A stretch of DNA of 64,000 bases from Segetibacter koreensis DSM 18137 (GCF_000374045.1 NZ_KB893348.1:1-64000); one strand, 5' to 3'; positions 26,941 to 36,846 are shown, counted from the first letter of the stretch. Notes: generated from the letters alone by a model not told the origin. Made by a program: numbers and translations.

Positions 26941-29418
26941 CTATTTTTTCAAGTTGATCAGCAAACTCAACAACACCCCGGCAAAAGAAGTAATAGCTGT
27001 TGATATTCCAATAATCTCACCAGTAGTCAGTCTCCTTCTTTCAATTTCATGTTTTTTTGGAATAATGATTTCTGACCCTGGTGTTATTTTAGGATAATGT
27101 CTGAAGAAAAGAAAGTGCCCTGTTTTTGCTGCATTTCCATTCGGATATAAAACATAGATCTTTCCTTTTCTTGCATTATCTGTAACTCCACCAGCATGTC
27201 CCAAATAATCTTTCAGATCAAGGCGTTCCTGGTATACTACCCGAGTAGGAAACAAAACCTGTCCGCTTATTCTCACGTCCATTTTTTCTTTTGGTATAGT
27301 AATTACGTCTCCTTCTTCCAAAGTTAAATCCTGGCGCCCACCGGGATGAGATAGTATTGTACTTAAATCAACTGCTATCCGGTCTACAGGTCTTTCTATT
27401 TCGTGCATTACACTTTCTGTCGTGTCTTTCAATGTTTCCTGTATCTTATTTATCTTTTCAGAATTTATCTGGTTAACCGAAGCTGTATTTTTATTACTTC
27501 TTGTCACGTAACCTCCCTGGTCATAAGCCTGAAGAGTTAAGCCTCCTGCTCTTTTTATAACATCACTTATCTTCTCATTCTTATTTTTTAAAACATACAT
27601 GCCGGGAAAAACAACCTCCCCTTCTATGCGGACATTTATTTGTGGCTGATACCCAGGGTTCTTCCTGACTACAACTATATCATAAGGGCGAAGTTTAATT
27701 TCTGAAGCAGATACATCAAGGTCATTTACCGAAGAAACATTTAATACTTGTGAAACCTGGACATCGTTAATATTAAAACTGTCAGTTTTCATGCGACGTG
27801 CTACTTCAATTCTTTGAGGAATAGCGGCATCTGTAAAACCTCCTGCCAGTAAGATCAAATCTTTTAAAGACATATCTTCAACAAAATGATAATTACCCGT
27901 ACTTCTCACCTCACCGGAAATAAAAACAGTTGTATTTTCTCTCAGGTCGGCAACAGAGGTAATTGTTACAGAATCATTGGCCTTTAATAAAAGATTATTT
28001 ATACCTTTTTGCATTACATCAACAGGACTGAAAGAAACAATCTCCGGTGTAAGATCTTCTCTCTTTCTTACTATTAGGCCTCTTGCATTATAGGCATCCT
28101 GCCTTAAACCCTGCGCTTTATTTACCAGGTCCTTTATTGTCATTCCCTCCGTTAGTTCATAGTCACCAGGCAGGTATACAGCGCCTGAAATAGTAACCCT
28201 GTTAACAAAACGACCAATTATTTTTTTTACTACAAAAGATTCTGAGCGTGAGGGTTTATAAGTTGAATAATCTTTTTGGTCTATGTCAATTATTCGGTTT
28301 TCTATATCTGTAAGTTTGTAGGCTGTAATGCTTGCCGTATATGCGCTATCAGCAAAACCTCCTGCAAAATTTAATAAATTTTCGACTGTCTCTCCCGGCT
28401 TTATCTCAAACAGGCCGGTTCTTTTTACCTGGCCTTCAAGAGATACCCGCACCTTGTATGCAGGTATTCTGATTATATCCTGATCATGCAGATTAATATT
28501 TCCAGTTTGGTCTCCTTTAACAAGAAAATCATAAATATCAAGATTGTCAATTACTTTTCCATTTCTTACTATTTGTATGTTTCGCATACTGCCAATGTCA
28601 TTGGGACCGCCCGAAAGGTACAAAGCGTTAAACGCTGATGCCAGCGAAGGAAGCGTATAAGTTCCCGGTTTCTTCACCTCACCTAACACGGTCACTTTAA
28701 TACTTCTTATTCTTCCTATTGTTACGCTAACTTTTGTCAGCCCTGTTTTGATATTAGAGTAACCTGATGAGGCTAGCTTGCTTTTAATCTTTGCTGTTGC
28801 CTGTTCAATAGATAGTCCGGCTATATACATAACCCCCACGTTAGGAATATTGATGTTTCCTTCTGAAGAAACCATCAACCGGTAGTTCGCTTCCTGGTAC
28901 CCATAGATATTTAAATTGATTTCATCATTTGGTCCAATGATGTAACCAACGGGCGTAGCTATATTTAAGTTTGGTTCAAAAGAAAGAACACCATTATTAA
29001 AGATTTCAAGCCCAAATATTTTTTTGGGATTAAGAATCGGTTTTGCTTCTGTTAACGTATCAAAAGGACGATATCTTTCATTAAGCCGGTCATTGTTTGT
29101 ATCGCTTGATTCCTGGTTGGTAGCATTTCCATTTTGGGGCAGTCTGCCGGTACCCTGTCTTTCACTTGCTCTCTGTAACCGTCCTTTTAAATCTGTAGCT
29201 TCATCAGGGTCCATGCCCCTTGCTATTAAAAGGTTGTAGGCTTGCTGGTAACTTATATTATTCTGATGCAGGTAAACATTAATTTGACTTACCTGTTCTT
29301 CGCTGACATCCGACGATTTTATTCTTTCTAAATTAGATGGTAAAGAGGGCAACTGGGCAAAAGAAAAAAAACAAGCAGCAACAAAAATTATCGTAAGAAA
29401 TATTTTCAACTTCACCAT
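26941..29418 (-). CDS. Wza-like polysaccharide export protein with SLBB repeats
   Basis: 825 residues, much longer than the roughly 380 of E. coli Wza. Signal peptide at 1-21 (SFAQ). A helical N-terminal region with a 70-residue Gln/Asn-rich linker is followed by the Poly_export domain near 150-240 (YIIGPNDEINLNIYG) and a chain of SLBB repeats, each with a V(T)xxGxVxxPGxY-type core, through about 780. A hydrophobic helix lies at the end (ISTAITSFAGVLLSLL). This long, multi-SLBB form is usual in Bacteroidota and should form the outer-membrane export channel. No lipobox Cys is visible. ATG start. Confidence 0.92.
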   Translation of the reverse strand: MVKLKIFLTIIFVAACFFSFAQLPSLPSNLERIKSSDVSEEQVSQINVYLHQNNISYQQAYNLLIARGMDPDEATDLKGRLQRASERQGTGRLPQNGNATNQESSDTNNDRLNERYRPFDTLTEAKPILNPKKIFGLEIFNNGVLSFEPNLNIATPVGYIIGPNDEINLNIYGYQEANYRLMVSSEGNINIPNVGVMYIAGLSIEQATAKIKSKLASSGYSNIKTGLTKVSVTIGRIRSIKVTVLGEVKKPGTYTLPSLASAFNALYLSGGPNDIGSMRNIQIVRNGKVIDNLDIYDFLVKGDQTGNINLHDQDIIRIPAYKVRVSLEGQVKRTGLFEIKPGETVENLLNFAGGFADSAYTASITAYKLTDIENRIIDIDQKDYSTYKPSRSESFVVKKIIGRFVNRVTISGAVYLPGDYELTEGMTIKDLVNKAQGLRQDAYNARGLIVRKREDLTPEIVSFSPVDVMQKGINNLLLKANDSVTITSVADLRENTTVFISGEVRSTGNYHFVEDMSLKDLILLAGGFTDAAIPQRIEVARRMKTDSFNINDVQVSQVLNVSSVNDLDVSASEIKLRPYDIVVVRKNPGYQPQINVRIEGEVVFPGMYVLKNKNEKISDVIKRAGGLTLQAYDQGGYVTRSNKNTASVNQINSEKINKIQETLKDTTESVMHEIERPVDRIAVDLSTILSHPGGRQDLTLEEGDVITIPKEKMDVRISGQVLFPTRVVYQERLDLKDYLGHAGGVTDNARKGKIYVLYPNGNAAKTGHFLFFRHYPKITPGSEIIIPKKHEIERRRLTTGEIIGISTAITSFAGVLLSLLINLKK

Positions 29419-29684
29419 TATCGGGTTTCTGTAAATTAAAAGGAACGCAATTTAGATTTTTTTAAACAACAACAAAACTGAAAGAAATTCGAGATATGAA
29501 AGAAAGTACCGTTATCATTAAAACTAAGAAGGGAAATACATTCTAAAAATACTTCTAACGTCTGGAGCATTCACGCCCGTTACGGTATTTACAACAAGTT
29601 CTAACGACTGTACCTCTAAGAAAAACAAATAGTTTTAGTATGACGATGTAAAATATTACTAAATAAATTATAAAAGATATTTAA

Positions 29685-30413
29685 CTATTTGCCTTTGCCC
29701 TGCGCAATTACTCTCACGGTTTCTAAAATAATCGCGAGATCTGTAGAAAGATTTTGGTCGTCGAGATAAAGAAGGTCTAATTTCATTCTCTCTATCATTT
29801 GCTCCACATTTTCTGCGTACCCGTACTTTACCTGTCCTATGGAAGTAATGCCGGGTTTAATGGATAAAAGCCTTTTATATTCGGGAGCTTTTTCAATTAT
29901 TTGCTCGATAAAAAAGGGACGTTCTGGCCTGGGACCAACAATAGACATGTGACCTAAAAAAACATTTACAAATTGCGGTAATTCATCTAATCGTGTCTTT
30001 CTCATGATCCTTCCCCACCCGGTCACCCTTGGATCATTTTCTTTAGCTAGCTGAGGGCCCGAGTTTTCTGCACCGATGTACATGCTTCTAAACTTATAAA
30101 TATAGAAAGGTCTCCCATTTTTCCCGATTCGTTGCTGCTGAAAAAATACAGTGCCAGTTGAGGTGATTTTTGTTATGATTACCAAGAATGCAAAAAAAGG
30201 AAACCCGGTGATTAATGTAATTGAAGAAACTACCAGGTCAAAAGATCTTTTTAAGAAACCTTTGATGTATTGGTTAGAGGCTCCTTCCTCAAAGACATTG
30301 TAATCTTTAAATGCTAAAGAAGGATATGAGCGTATGCAATCGTTTACAGTTTTAGCAGACCCAAAGCTACTATTATCAGATCTGCTAATCCTGCCGTAAA
30401 ACGGGTATTTCAA
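29685..30413 (-). CDS. phosphoglycosyl transferase (bacterial sugar transferase)
   Basis: 242 residues. It starts repeat-unit synthesis by moving a sugar phosphate to undecaprenyl phosphate. KRSFDLVVS at 53-61 leads into one membrane-embedded helix, followed by the family hallmarks FFQQQRIGKNGRPF, YKFRSM, TRLDELPQ and VGPRPERP. It is a short form without the extra N-terminal membrane helices of WbaP; the first 50 residues are polar and unlike the family. The start is TTG: an in-frame TGA lies three codons upstream and no ATG is near. It lies 266 bp upstream of the exporter. Confidence 0.9.
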   Translation of the reverse strand: MKYPFYGRISRSDNSSFGSAKTVNDCIRSYPSLAFKDYNVFEEGASNQYIKGFLKRSFDLVVSSITLITGFPFFAFLVIITKITSTGTVFFQQQRIGKNGRPFYIYKFRSMYIGAENSGPQLAKENDPRVTGWGRIMRKTRLDELPQFVNVFLGHMSIVGPRPERPFFIEQIIEKAPEYKRLLSIKPGITSIGQVKYGYAENVEQMIERMKLDLLYLDDQNLSTDLAIILETVRVIAQGKGK

Positions 30414-30740
30414 ATGTGATCAATTTGAGATTGATAAATGAGAAACTACAACAGGCACAATTAAAACATACAATTTACTTAAATTTTCACACTTTCATTA
30501 TTACCATAGTTTATTTGTTTAAAACCTTATCTATAAGTTGTAATTCAAGGGTAATCTAATATCAAAATAAATATTAGTTGCAAGAATATCTGATGAATTG
30601 GGAAAACCAAATACTTAAGCTGGAAAAATTATTGATAACCCTGTGAGCAAGGTTTTATTAAAAAACGTTGAGCAAACAAGGTTGATCGAAGAGATGCTAA
30701 TTATGCAGTAAACGCATTTCTTTTTTTAAGAAAAACCGCA
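30414..30740. other. 327-bp gap between the sugar transferase gene and glf
   Basis: AT-rich, no reading frame that looks coding. A weak hairpin (AACCTTG/CAGGGTT on the minus strand, 7 bp with one G-U, four-base loop) lies near 30637-30654, about 90 bp past the glf stop, but lacks a proper T run. No exact TAnnTTTG element is seen on the minus strand. Confidence 0.5.
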
Positions 30741-31859
30741 TTATTCATCACCAAAATGAACTGAAACCTTTTTTAGTGCTGATCCAATAATCTGGTGCAT
30801 GTCATAATACCTGTATTCTGCAAGACGTCCTCCAAAAATAACATTACTTTCTCCATCAGCTAGTTGCTGGTATTTTTTAAATATCTCGGTATTTCTTTCA
30901 TCATTTATGGGGTAGTATGGTTCCTTCTCGGCAGTCCACTCCTTAGGATATTCTTTTGTTATAACTGTCTTTGGCTGCGTTCCGAATTCGAAATGTTTAT
31001 GTTCTATAATTCGCGTATACGGCACTTCTCTTTCAGTATAATTTACTACAGCATTTCCCTGGTAGTTTTGCACGTCGTGCACTTCGTGGTCAAACCGCAA
31101 ACTCCGATACTCCAGTTGTCCGAACTGAAAATTATAATACTGATCAATTTTGCCTGTAAATATAATTTTGTCAGCAAGCGCATTCCATTTTTCACGGTCT
31201 TCAAAGTAATCTACTTCCAGCCTTACTTCTATATCTTTAAGTAACCCTTCTACTAATTTATTGTATCCACCGATAGGTATCCCCTGGTATTTATCGTTGA
31301 AGTAGTTGTTATCGTAGGTAAATCTTACAGGTAATCTTTTTATTATAAATGCTGGCAGTTCAGTAGCCGATCTGCCCCATTGTTTTTCTGTGTAACCTTT
31401 TATCAGCTTTTCATATATGTCAGGCCCAATCAATGAAAGTGCCTGTTCTTCGAGATTTGAGGGTTCCTGTATATTAAGTTCTTCGATCTGTGATTGTATT
31501 TTTTCCTTAGCCTCCTGTGGAGTTTTTACTCCCCACAACTGGTAGAAGGTATTCATGTTAAAAGGAAGGTTATACAATTTGCCTTGATAAAAAGCCAAAG
31601 GGCTGTTTGTGTAGCGGTTAAACTCAACAAAAGAATTCACGTAATCCCAGATCTGCTTGTCGTTAGTATGAAAAATGTGAGCGCCGTATTTATGCACGTT
31701 TATGCCTTCAACATTTTCACAATACACATTGCCTCCTGCATGATTGCGCTTGTCTATTACAAGGCATTTTTTTCCTCTTTTCGTGGCTTCGTGCGCAAAA
31801 ACAGATCCAAACAAACCGCTACCTACAATTAAATATTCGTACTCTTTCTTAAGACTCAT
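30741..31859 (-). CDS. glf: UDP-galactopyranose mutase
   Basis: A 372-residue flavoenzyme that converts UDP-galactopyranose to UDP-galactofuranose. The N-terminal FAD-binding loop reads LIVGSGLFGSVFAHEA, followed by DKRNHAGGNVY, YGAHIFHT, GYTEKQWG with the conserved Trp, and the C-terminal GGRLAEYRYYDMHQII. All are hallmarks of the bacterial enzyme, at normal length. It implies that the polysaccharide made by this locus contains galactofuranose. It is the first gene of the minus-strand locus, preceded by a 550-bp region with a promoter element and an early terminator. ATG start. Confidence 0.96.
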   Translation of the reverse strand: MSLKKEYEYLIVGSGLFGSVFAHEATKRGKKCLVIDKRNHAGGNVYCENVEGINVHKYGAHIFHTNDKQIWDYVNSFVEFNRYTNSPLAFYQGKLYNLPFNMNTFYQLWGVKTPQEAKEKIQSQIEELNIQEPSNLEEQALSLIGPDIYEKLIKGYTEKQWGRSATELPAFIIKRLPVRFTYDNNYFNDKYQGIPIGGYNKLVEGLLKDIEVRLEVDYFEDREKWNALADKIIFTGKIDQYYNFQFGQLEYRSLRFDHEVHDVQNYQGNAVVNYTEREVPYTRIIEHKHFEFGTQPKTVITKEYPKEWTAEKEPYYPINDERNTEIFKKYQQLADGESNVIFGGRLAEYRYYDMHQIIGSALKKVSVHFGDE

Positions 31860-32084
31860 TTATAAGACCTTTTATAATAATAATTGAAAATTTTTCTACC
31901 AGCAGATGTTACGTAACAAGACTTCTGATTAATCTTTTGTTGCCAACATTGTCGCTTAACCCAAACTAGGTTCGCATTCTTTTAATATATTCCTTGCCTA
32001 AATTTAATTAAGGGGTGAAAACGTCTTTACATCCGGCTGTCGCAAAGCTTCGCCACCTCAGTCACATTTTGCTAAGTTGCTACT

Positions 32085-32116
32085 AAAAAAAAAGCAATAA
32101 GTATTTTTCTTATTGC
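32085..32116 (-). terminator. intrinsic terminator in the leader of the polysaccharide locus
   Basis: On the minus strand GCAATAAG and CTTATTGC form a perfect 8-bp stem around a 7-base loop and are followed by nine T. It lies about 110 nt after the promoter element at 32227-32234 and 225 bp before glf, so it would end transcription before the operon unless bypassed. Confidence 0.7.
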
Positions 32117-32222
32117 CAAAAGAAATATCATTTGTTACTGCAATTGAACTTAAAAGTCTCACAATTCAACTCGCATTTCATACATCTTCGACTAATGTTG
32201 TAACTTATCAAGTTTTACAATT
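32085..32222 (-). ncRNA. candidate short leader or small RNA upstream of glf
   Basis: Bounded by an exact promoter element (TATATTTG, 32227-32234) and the terminator at 32085-32116, giving a predicted transcript of about 135 nt. No protein longer than a possible 8-codon peptide (MYEMRVEL) is encoded. It may be an attenuator for the polysaccharide locus or an independent small RNA. It does not match any RNA family I can recognise. Confidence 0.35.
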
Positions 32223-32226
32223 GCCG

Positions 32227-32234
32227 CAAATATA
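32227..32234 (-). promoter_or_regulatory. -7 element at the head of the polysaccharide locus
   Basis: TATATTTG on the minus strand matches TAnnTTTG exactly, 367 bp before the glf ATG and just upstream of a terminator. The remaining part of the 556-bp gap between glf and 32416 holds no coding-like frame. Confidence 0.5.
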
Positions 32235-32415
32235 AGTAAATAATTTTTCGCTCGAAGTGCCTGTTACATTATCAATTAACTAACCATTTGTATAAATACT
32301 ACGGAACCACCTTGAACTTGTTTTATTACTCATAACGTTTTTACTATAAATTTTTATAATTATCTACCAGACAATTCAGACATTTTACTACCACATAATC
32401 TATTAACTTCATTGC

Positions 32416-33567
32416 ATGAAGCAACGCTATTACTCTTTGGATGTATTTCGAGGGGCAACTGTAGCTCTTATGATCCTGGTTAACAATCCGGGTAGCTGGG
32501 CCAATATTTATACGCCATTGGAGCATGCAACCTGGCATGGATGTACACCTACTGACCTGGTATTCCCTTTCTTTTTGTTTGCTGTTGGCAATGCAATGTC
32601 TTTTGTTATGCCAAGGTTCTACGAAAAAGGAACCGATACGTTTTTGAGAAAAGTTATTAAAAGAACGGTATTGATATTTGCTATCGGTTTATTTTTAAAC
32701 TGGTGTCCTTTCATACAATGGAATGATGGCCACCTTGTTGTTAAACCATGGCAAAACGTGCGTATTTTTGGAGTGCTGCAACGCATTGCAGTTTGCTATT
32801 TTTTTGCTTCATTTATTGTTTACTTTTTTAAAGTAAGAGGAGCATTAATAATTAGTGCTCTTATACTTTTGGGTTACTGGTTTCTATGTTATACACTTGG
32901 CAGCGAAAATGATCCTTATAGTCTTCAGGGCTATTTTGGCATAGGAGTAGACAAAGCTGTTTTGGGAGTAAATCACATGTATAAAGGTGAAGGAATAGCT
33001 TTTGATCCTGAAGGTATAGCCAGCACATTTCCTGCCGTTGTACAGGTCATTTTTGGATATATTGCAGGAAGGTATATTGGTGAAAAAGGAAAAACGTGGG
33101 ATATGTTGTCACATTTGTTTATTGCCGGATCTCTGCTGATATTTTTAGGATTCTGCTGGGACATGGTTTTTCCAATTAACAAAAAGATATGGACCAGCAG
33201 CTACGTGTTATATACCACCGGCCTTGCTCTTCTTGTACTTGGAATATTAATTTATCTTATTGAATTTCGCGAAGCAAAAGGTGCGTGGAGTAGATTTTTT
33301 GATGTATTTGGTAAAAACCCTTTATTTATCTTTTTTTTAAGTGGCTTATTACCCAGAATACTTGCGCTGGTAAGATGGATAGATTATACCGATGAGTATG
33401 GCAAGGCCATGTACACGTCGCCCTTTCCCTGGTTTTATCAATACGTATGCAAGCCGCTATTTTCTAATTTAAAAAATGGCTCTCTATTATATGCCTTCTG
33501 TATGATCGCGTTTTATTGGTTCATTGTCTATTTGCTAGACAGGAAGAAGATTTATATAAAAGTATAG
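32416..33567 (+). CDS. membrane acyltransferase-like protein (DUF5009/HGSNAT-like, NagX type)
   Basis: 383 residues with about ten membrane helices. The N-terminal signature SLDVFRGATVALMILVNNPGSW, then THGCTPTDLVFPFFLF-like HGCTPTDLVFPFF, matches the family related to human heparan-alpha-glucosaminide N-acetyltransferase, where a His in this first loop takes part in moving an acetyl group across the membrane. Bacterial members sit near amino-sugar genes but their reaction is not settled. The recO start codon directly follows its stop, so both are likely co-transcribed. ATG start; the family N-terminus supports it. Confidence 0.85.
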   Translation: MKQRYYSLDVFRGATVALMILVNNPGSWANIYTPLEHATWHGCTPTDLVFPFFLFAVGNAMSFVMPRFYEKGTDTFLRKVIKRTVLIFAIGLFLNWCPFIQWNDGHLVVKPWQNVRIFGVLQRIAVCYFFASFIVYFFKVRGALIISALILLGYWFLCYTLGSENDPYSLQGYFGIGVDKAVLGVNHMYKGEGIAFDPEGIASTFPAVVQVIFGYIAGRYIGEKGKTWDMLSHLFIAGSLLIFLGFCWDMVFPINKKIWTSSYVLYTTGLALLVLGILIYLIEFREAKGAWSRFFDVFGKNPLFIFFLSGLLPRILALVRWIDYTDEYGKAMYTSPFPWFYQYVCKPLFSNLKNGSLLYAFCMIAFYWFIVYLLDRKKIYIKV

Positions 33568-33588
33568 ATGTGGGATTTAAAACTGGTT

Positions 33589-34326
33589 ATGACACATAAA
33601 ACAAAGGGTATTGTATTAAGAACGGTTAAGTATGGTGAAACAAGCATAATTACTACAGTTTATACAGAACTTTTTGGCATACAGTCTTATATAGTAAAAG
33701 GTGTAAGGCAAAGCACAAAAAAATCTTCAGCTAAATCAATTTATTTTCAGCCTGCTGCCATACTCGATATGGTGGTTTACCACAACGAATTAAAAAACCT
33801 CAACTTTATAAAAGAGTACCAGTGGGGTTATCTGTACCAGCAGGTATTGTTTGATGTAGCTAAAAATACTGTAGCTATGTATTTAACAGAAATATTGCAG
33901 CATAGTCTTAAACAGCCGGAAGCGAACCCTGAGCTTTTCTATATGGTTGAAGATACTCTCAAACAACTCGATAACGGCACTTCTACGCTGATTGCTAACT
34001 TACCCTTATACTTCTGCTTACATATTGCGGGCGAATTAGGTTTTCGCATACAGGGCAAGTATAACAGTACAACATCTTTTTTAGATTTGCAGGAAGGAAA
34101 TTTTGTAGAACGCAAGCCTTTGCATCCTTATTTTATAGAGAGCCATCTAGCGGCAGCCACTTCACAGCTTCTTTCTATCAATTTTTATAATGACCTTGAA
34201 AATATTCATTTTACTAAAGGCGTAAGACGAGAATTGATCTTGGCATATCAAAATTACATTGCTCTACATGTACAGGACTTTGGTGAGATAAAAAGCCTTC
34301 CGATTTTGCAAGAAATTTTTAGTTGA
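33589..34326 (+). CDS. recO: DNA repair protein RecO
   Basis: About 245 residues. RecO loads RecA on single-stranded DNA with RecF and RecR. The N-terminal OB fold reads HKTKGIVLRTVKYGETSIITTVYTE. A helical domain follows, and a C-terminal part with LHIAGELGF. The zinc-binding Cys cluster of some RecO proteins is absent, as in many Bacteroidota. I chose the ATG at 33589 because MTHKTKGIVL is the normal start; an ATG at 33568, directly abutting the preceding stop, would add seven residues. It converges with the amidohydrolase gene, stop to stop 13 bp apart, with no terminator between. Confidence 0.92.
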   Translation: MTHKTKGIVLRTVKYGETSIITTVYTELFGIQSYIVKGVRQSTKKSSAKSIYFQPAAILDMVVYHNELKNLNFIKEYQWGYLYQQVLFDVAKNTVAMYLTEILQHSLKQPEANPELFYMVEDTLKQLDNGTSTLIANLPLYFCLHIAGELGFRIQGKYNSTTSFLDLQEGNFVERKPLHPYFIESHLAAATSQLLSINFYNDLENIHFTKGVRRELILAYQNYIALHVQDFGEIKSLPILQEIFS

Positions 34327-34339
34327 ATTATGTTCGTTG

Positions 34340-35518
34340 TTATATTAATCTTTTTGCATTCGCTGTTAATAAAGATTTGTATCGTGCTACATCTGTCCCT
34401 TCTAGTAAAACAACTCCGGGTTGTTTACCTTTTTCAAAGCTTCCAAGTTTGTCATTCATTTGCAGAGCTTTTGCACCATTTATTGTTGCCCAGCCAAGTA
34501 ACTCTTCTATTGAAATTTGCGGGAAGCTTTTTTGAATAGTTTTCATTTCATCTAAAATACTTAGGCTCCAATTGCTGGCAAGGCTATCAGTGCCTAACAC
34601 AATGTTGCATTCATACTTTCTTAACAGATCTATAGGGGGCAGGCGTTGCTCGATATACTGGTTTGCATTAACACAAAGGCAAAAGGAAACAGCATTACCA
34701 GGCCTTGCCTTTTTTACAAATTCTACATCGGGCTCTTTTGTAAATGTATTATGCACCAGTATGATGTTTGCTGCATCTTTTAATTGATTAAAATAGGTTT
34801 GCAGACTGCTTTTTCCGCTAGGTTCATAAAATGACGTATCTAACTTCATCATCTGGTACATTCTAACAAAATCTCCTGAATTTTGTAAAAACAATTCATC
34901 TTCAAAAATTGTTTCCTGGTTGTGTATACTTACAACTTTGTTTTTATAATACGGTTTTATCAAATGCCATAAATCATTAGAAACTGAGTACGGAGCATGC
35001 GGAACTATAGATGCAGAAAAATCTTTTGAAAATACATCATACGATTCCTTACTCCTCTCGAATCTTTGGTAAGCAATAGCAGGGAGCCATCCACTTGACT
35101 CAACAAAATTATAATATTGGAGGTTCTGTCTCTTTTTTTGCTGCATTGTAAGAAGATTATTGCTAATGTCCCCTACAGCTACAATGCCGTTTTGTAGCAT
35201 TTCATTCTCAGCAACAGCAATAGATTCCAGAATTTCTTCAGTGGGAAAATGTCTTTGCGTAACAACTGAAAATACAAAGTCTATAAGCCCGGTTTTTTCT
35301 GGTATTAATCCCTTCATATGACTTAGCTCGAGGTGACAATGGCAATTGACAAAGCCCGGCGTCAATATTCCATTTAATTTTTCAATATTGTCCCCTGCCT
35401 CTTTTTCATCTGTAATTTCTTGTATAATTCCCTTTTCATCAGTAATAAGAACATGGTTGGCCGAGAGTATTTGTGTGCCTGTAAAAATACTGTCCGCCTG
35501 TAATTTGTGAAAGTTCAT
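34340..35518 (-). CDS. metal-dependent amidohydrolase (deaminase-like)
   Basis: About 392 residues, amidohydrolase TIM barrel. Metal ligands are visible: the HxH in GFVNCHCHLELSHM, a His in VSIHNQE, a His in ILVHNTF and Asp in LGTDSLASN. NCHCHLELS-type sites occur in the SAH/aminofutalosine deaminase branch, so a deaminase of a nucleoside-like compound, perhaps in futalosine-type menaquinone synthesis, is possible but unproven. The ATG at 35518 is preferred over the codon at 35554, since a full promoter (TTG-N18-TACTTTTG) ends 7 bp before it and the longer start would lie within that promoter. Confidence 0.82.
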   Translation of the reverse strand: MNFHKLQADSIFTGTQILSANHVLITDEKGIIQEITDEKEAGDNIEKLNGILTPGFVNCHCHLELSHMKGLIPEKTGLIDFVFSVVTQRHFPTEEILESIAVAENEMLQNGIVAVGDISNNLLTMQQKKRQNLQYYNFVESSGWLPAIAYQRFERSKESYDVFSKDFSASIVPHAPYSVSNDLWHLIKPYYKNKVVSIHNQETIFEDELFLQNSGDFVRMYQMMKLDTSFYEPSGKSSLQTYFNQLKDAANIILVHNTFTKEPDVEFVKKARPGNAVSFCLCVNANQYIEQRLPPIDLLRKYECNIVLGTDSLASNWSLSILDEMKTIQKSFPQISIEELLGWATINGAKALQMNDKLGSFEKGKQPGVVLLEGTDVARYKSLLTANAKRLI

Positions 35519-35525
35519 TGTATAC

Positions 35526-35554
35526 CAAAAGTAAGATAATGTAAGATTATGCAA
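35526..35554 (-). promoter_or_regulatory. promoter of the amidohydrolase gene
   Basis: TTG at 35554-35552, 18 bp spacer, then TACTTTTG at 35533-35526, the best two-part match to the Bacteroidota consensus in this window. Only 7 bp (GTATACA) separate it from the ATG, so the message should be nearly leaderless. Confidence 0.65.
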
Positions 35555-35570
35555 CCAGTTTGGAAAGGCT

Positions 35571-35578
35571 TAACTTTG
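35571..35578 (+). promoter_or_regulatory. possible -7 element for prfA
   Basis: TAACTTTG on the plus strand, exact match to TAnnTTTG, 200 bp before the prfA ATG and divergent from the amidohydrolase promoter. The distance is long and no -33 element is clear. Confidence 0.35.
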
Positions 35579-35778
35579 CAGCCACAATTTTTTTTGTACT
35601 AAGCGTGAGGGTATTAGGAAGATAAAGAAAGGTATTCTTTACACTAATTTTTTACGTGGCGTCTTAGTCGCAAGAGAGAGGTACAGTAAAAGTGAAGCGA
35701 TTTAAAAAATCGGATCGGCTTCTCCAATTTAGAAAAAATTACTGAAGAGGGTTACAACAACAATATAATTAAAATTCG

Positions 35779-36846
35779 ATGTTAGATAAGCTTGAAGCAA
35801 TAAAGGGACGATTTGAGCAGGTTAGTGTTGCCTTGACCAATCCTGAAATTATTGCGAATCAAAAAGAATTTCAGCGGTTAAGTAAAGAATATCGCAGTCT
35901 TGAGGAAATTGTTACACCTTTTGAGGAATATAAGAAGGTTTTGTCAGAATACGATTTAAGTAAGGATGCGCTTAACAGTTCGGACGAGGACATGCGTGAA
36001 CTTGCTAAAATGGAATTGCCTGAACTTGAAGAGAAAAAAGAAAGGCTGGAAAAAGAGTTAACAAAGCTGTTGATACCGAAAGATCCACAAGATGATAAAA
36101 ACGCGATCCTTGAAATAAGGGCAGGTACGGGAGGAGACGAAGCAAGTTTGTTTGCCGGAGATCTGCTAAATATGTACTTGCGCTATTGTAACAAACGAGG
36201 CTGGAAAACAGCCATAGTAAGCGAAAGTGAAGGAACTGTTGGAGGTTATAAAGAAGTTATGGTGGAAGTACAGGGAGATGATGTGTACGGAACACTGAAG
36301 TTTGAAAGTGGCGTTCATCGGGTACAGCGTGTGCCCAACACTGAAACACAGGGCCGTGTACATACATCAGCGGCTACTGTGGCAGTAATGCCTGAAGCAG
36401 AAGAAATTGACTTTGAACTAAAAGAAAGTGACGTAAAAATGGAGACAGCCCGCAGCGGTGGTGCAGGCGGGCAAAATGTAAATAAGGTGGAAACTAAAGT
36501 GTTGCTTACACATATTCCTACAGGCACTGTTGTTGTTTGCCAGACAGAGCGGAGCCAGCTGGGTAACCGTGAAAAAGCAATGAACATGCTACGGTCAAGG
36601 TTATACGAGGAGCAGGTACGCAAACAGGAAGATGAAATAAGCAGGCACAGAAAAACTTTGGTGAGTACAGGTGATCGCAGTGCTAAAATAAGAACATACA
36701 ACTGGCCGCAGGGAAGGGTTACCGATCATAGAATTGGACTGACTTCTTACAACCTTGATGCTGTTATTAATGGGGATATCGATGAATTTATTGAACAATT
36801 GCAAATGGCTGAAAACGCCGAGAAGATGGCAAACCAGGTAAGCTAA
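35779..36846 (+). CDS. prfA: peptide chain release factor 1
   Basis: 355 residues. It releases finished proteins at UAA and UAG. The codon-recognition site reads [14 protein letters not shown], the PxT type that marks RF1 rather than RF2 (SPF). The catalytic GGQ loop is [15 protein letters not shown]-terminal helical domain and C-terminal part have normal length and no frameshift site as in RF2. ATG start at 35779 fits [16 protein letters not shown] small DUF937-like gene follows 61 bp after its stop. Confidence 0.97.
   Translation: MLDKLEAIKGRFEQVSVALTNPEIIANQKEFQRLSKEYRSLEEIVTPFEEYKKVLSEYDLSKDALNSSDEDMRELAKMELPELEEKKERLEKELTKLLIPKDPQDDKNAILEIRAGTGGDEASLFAGDLLNMYLRYCNKRGWKTAIVSESEGTVGGYKEVMVEVQGDDVYGTLKFESGVHRVQRVPNTETQGRVHTSAATVAVMPEAEEIDFELKESDVKMETARSGGAGGQNVNKVETKVLLTHIPTGTVVVCQTERSQLGNREKAMNMLRSRLYEEQVRKQEDEISRHRKTLVSTGDRSAKIRTYNWPQGRVTDHRIGLTSYNLDAVINGDIDEFIEQLQMAENAEKMANQVS

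Noticed and set aside
30637-30654. Hairpin past glf as an operon-internal terminator
   Set aside because: Short stem with a G-U pair and no proper T run.
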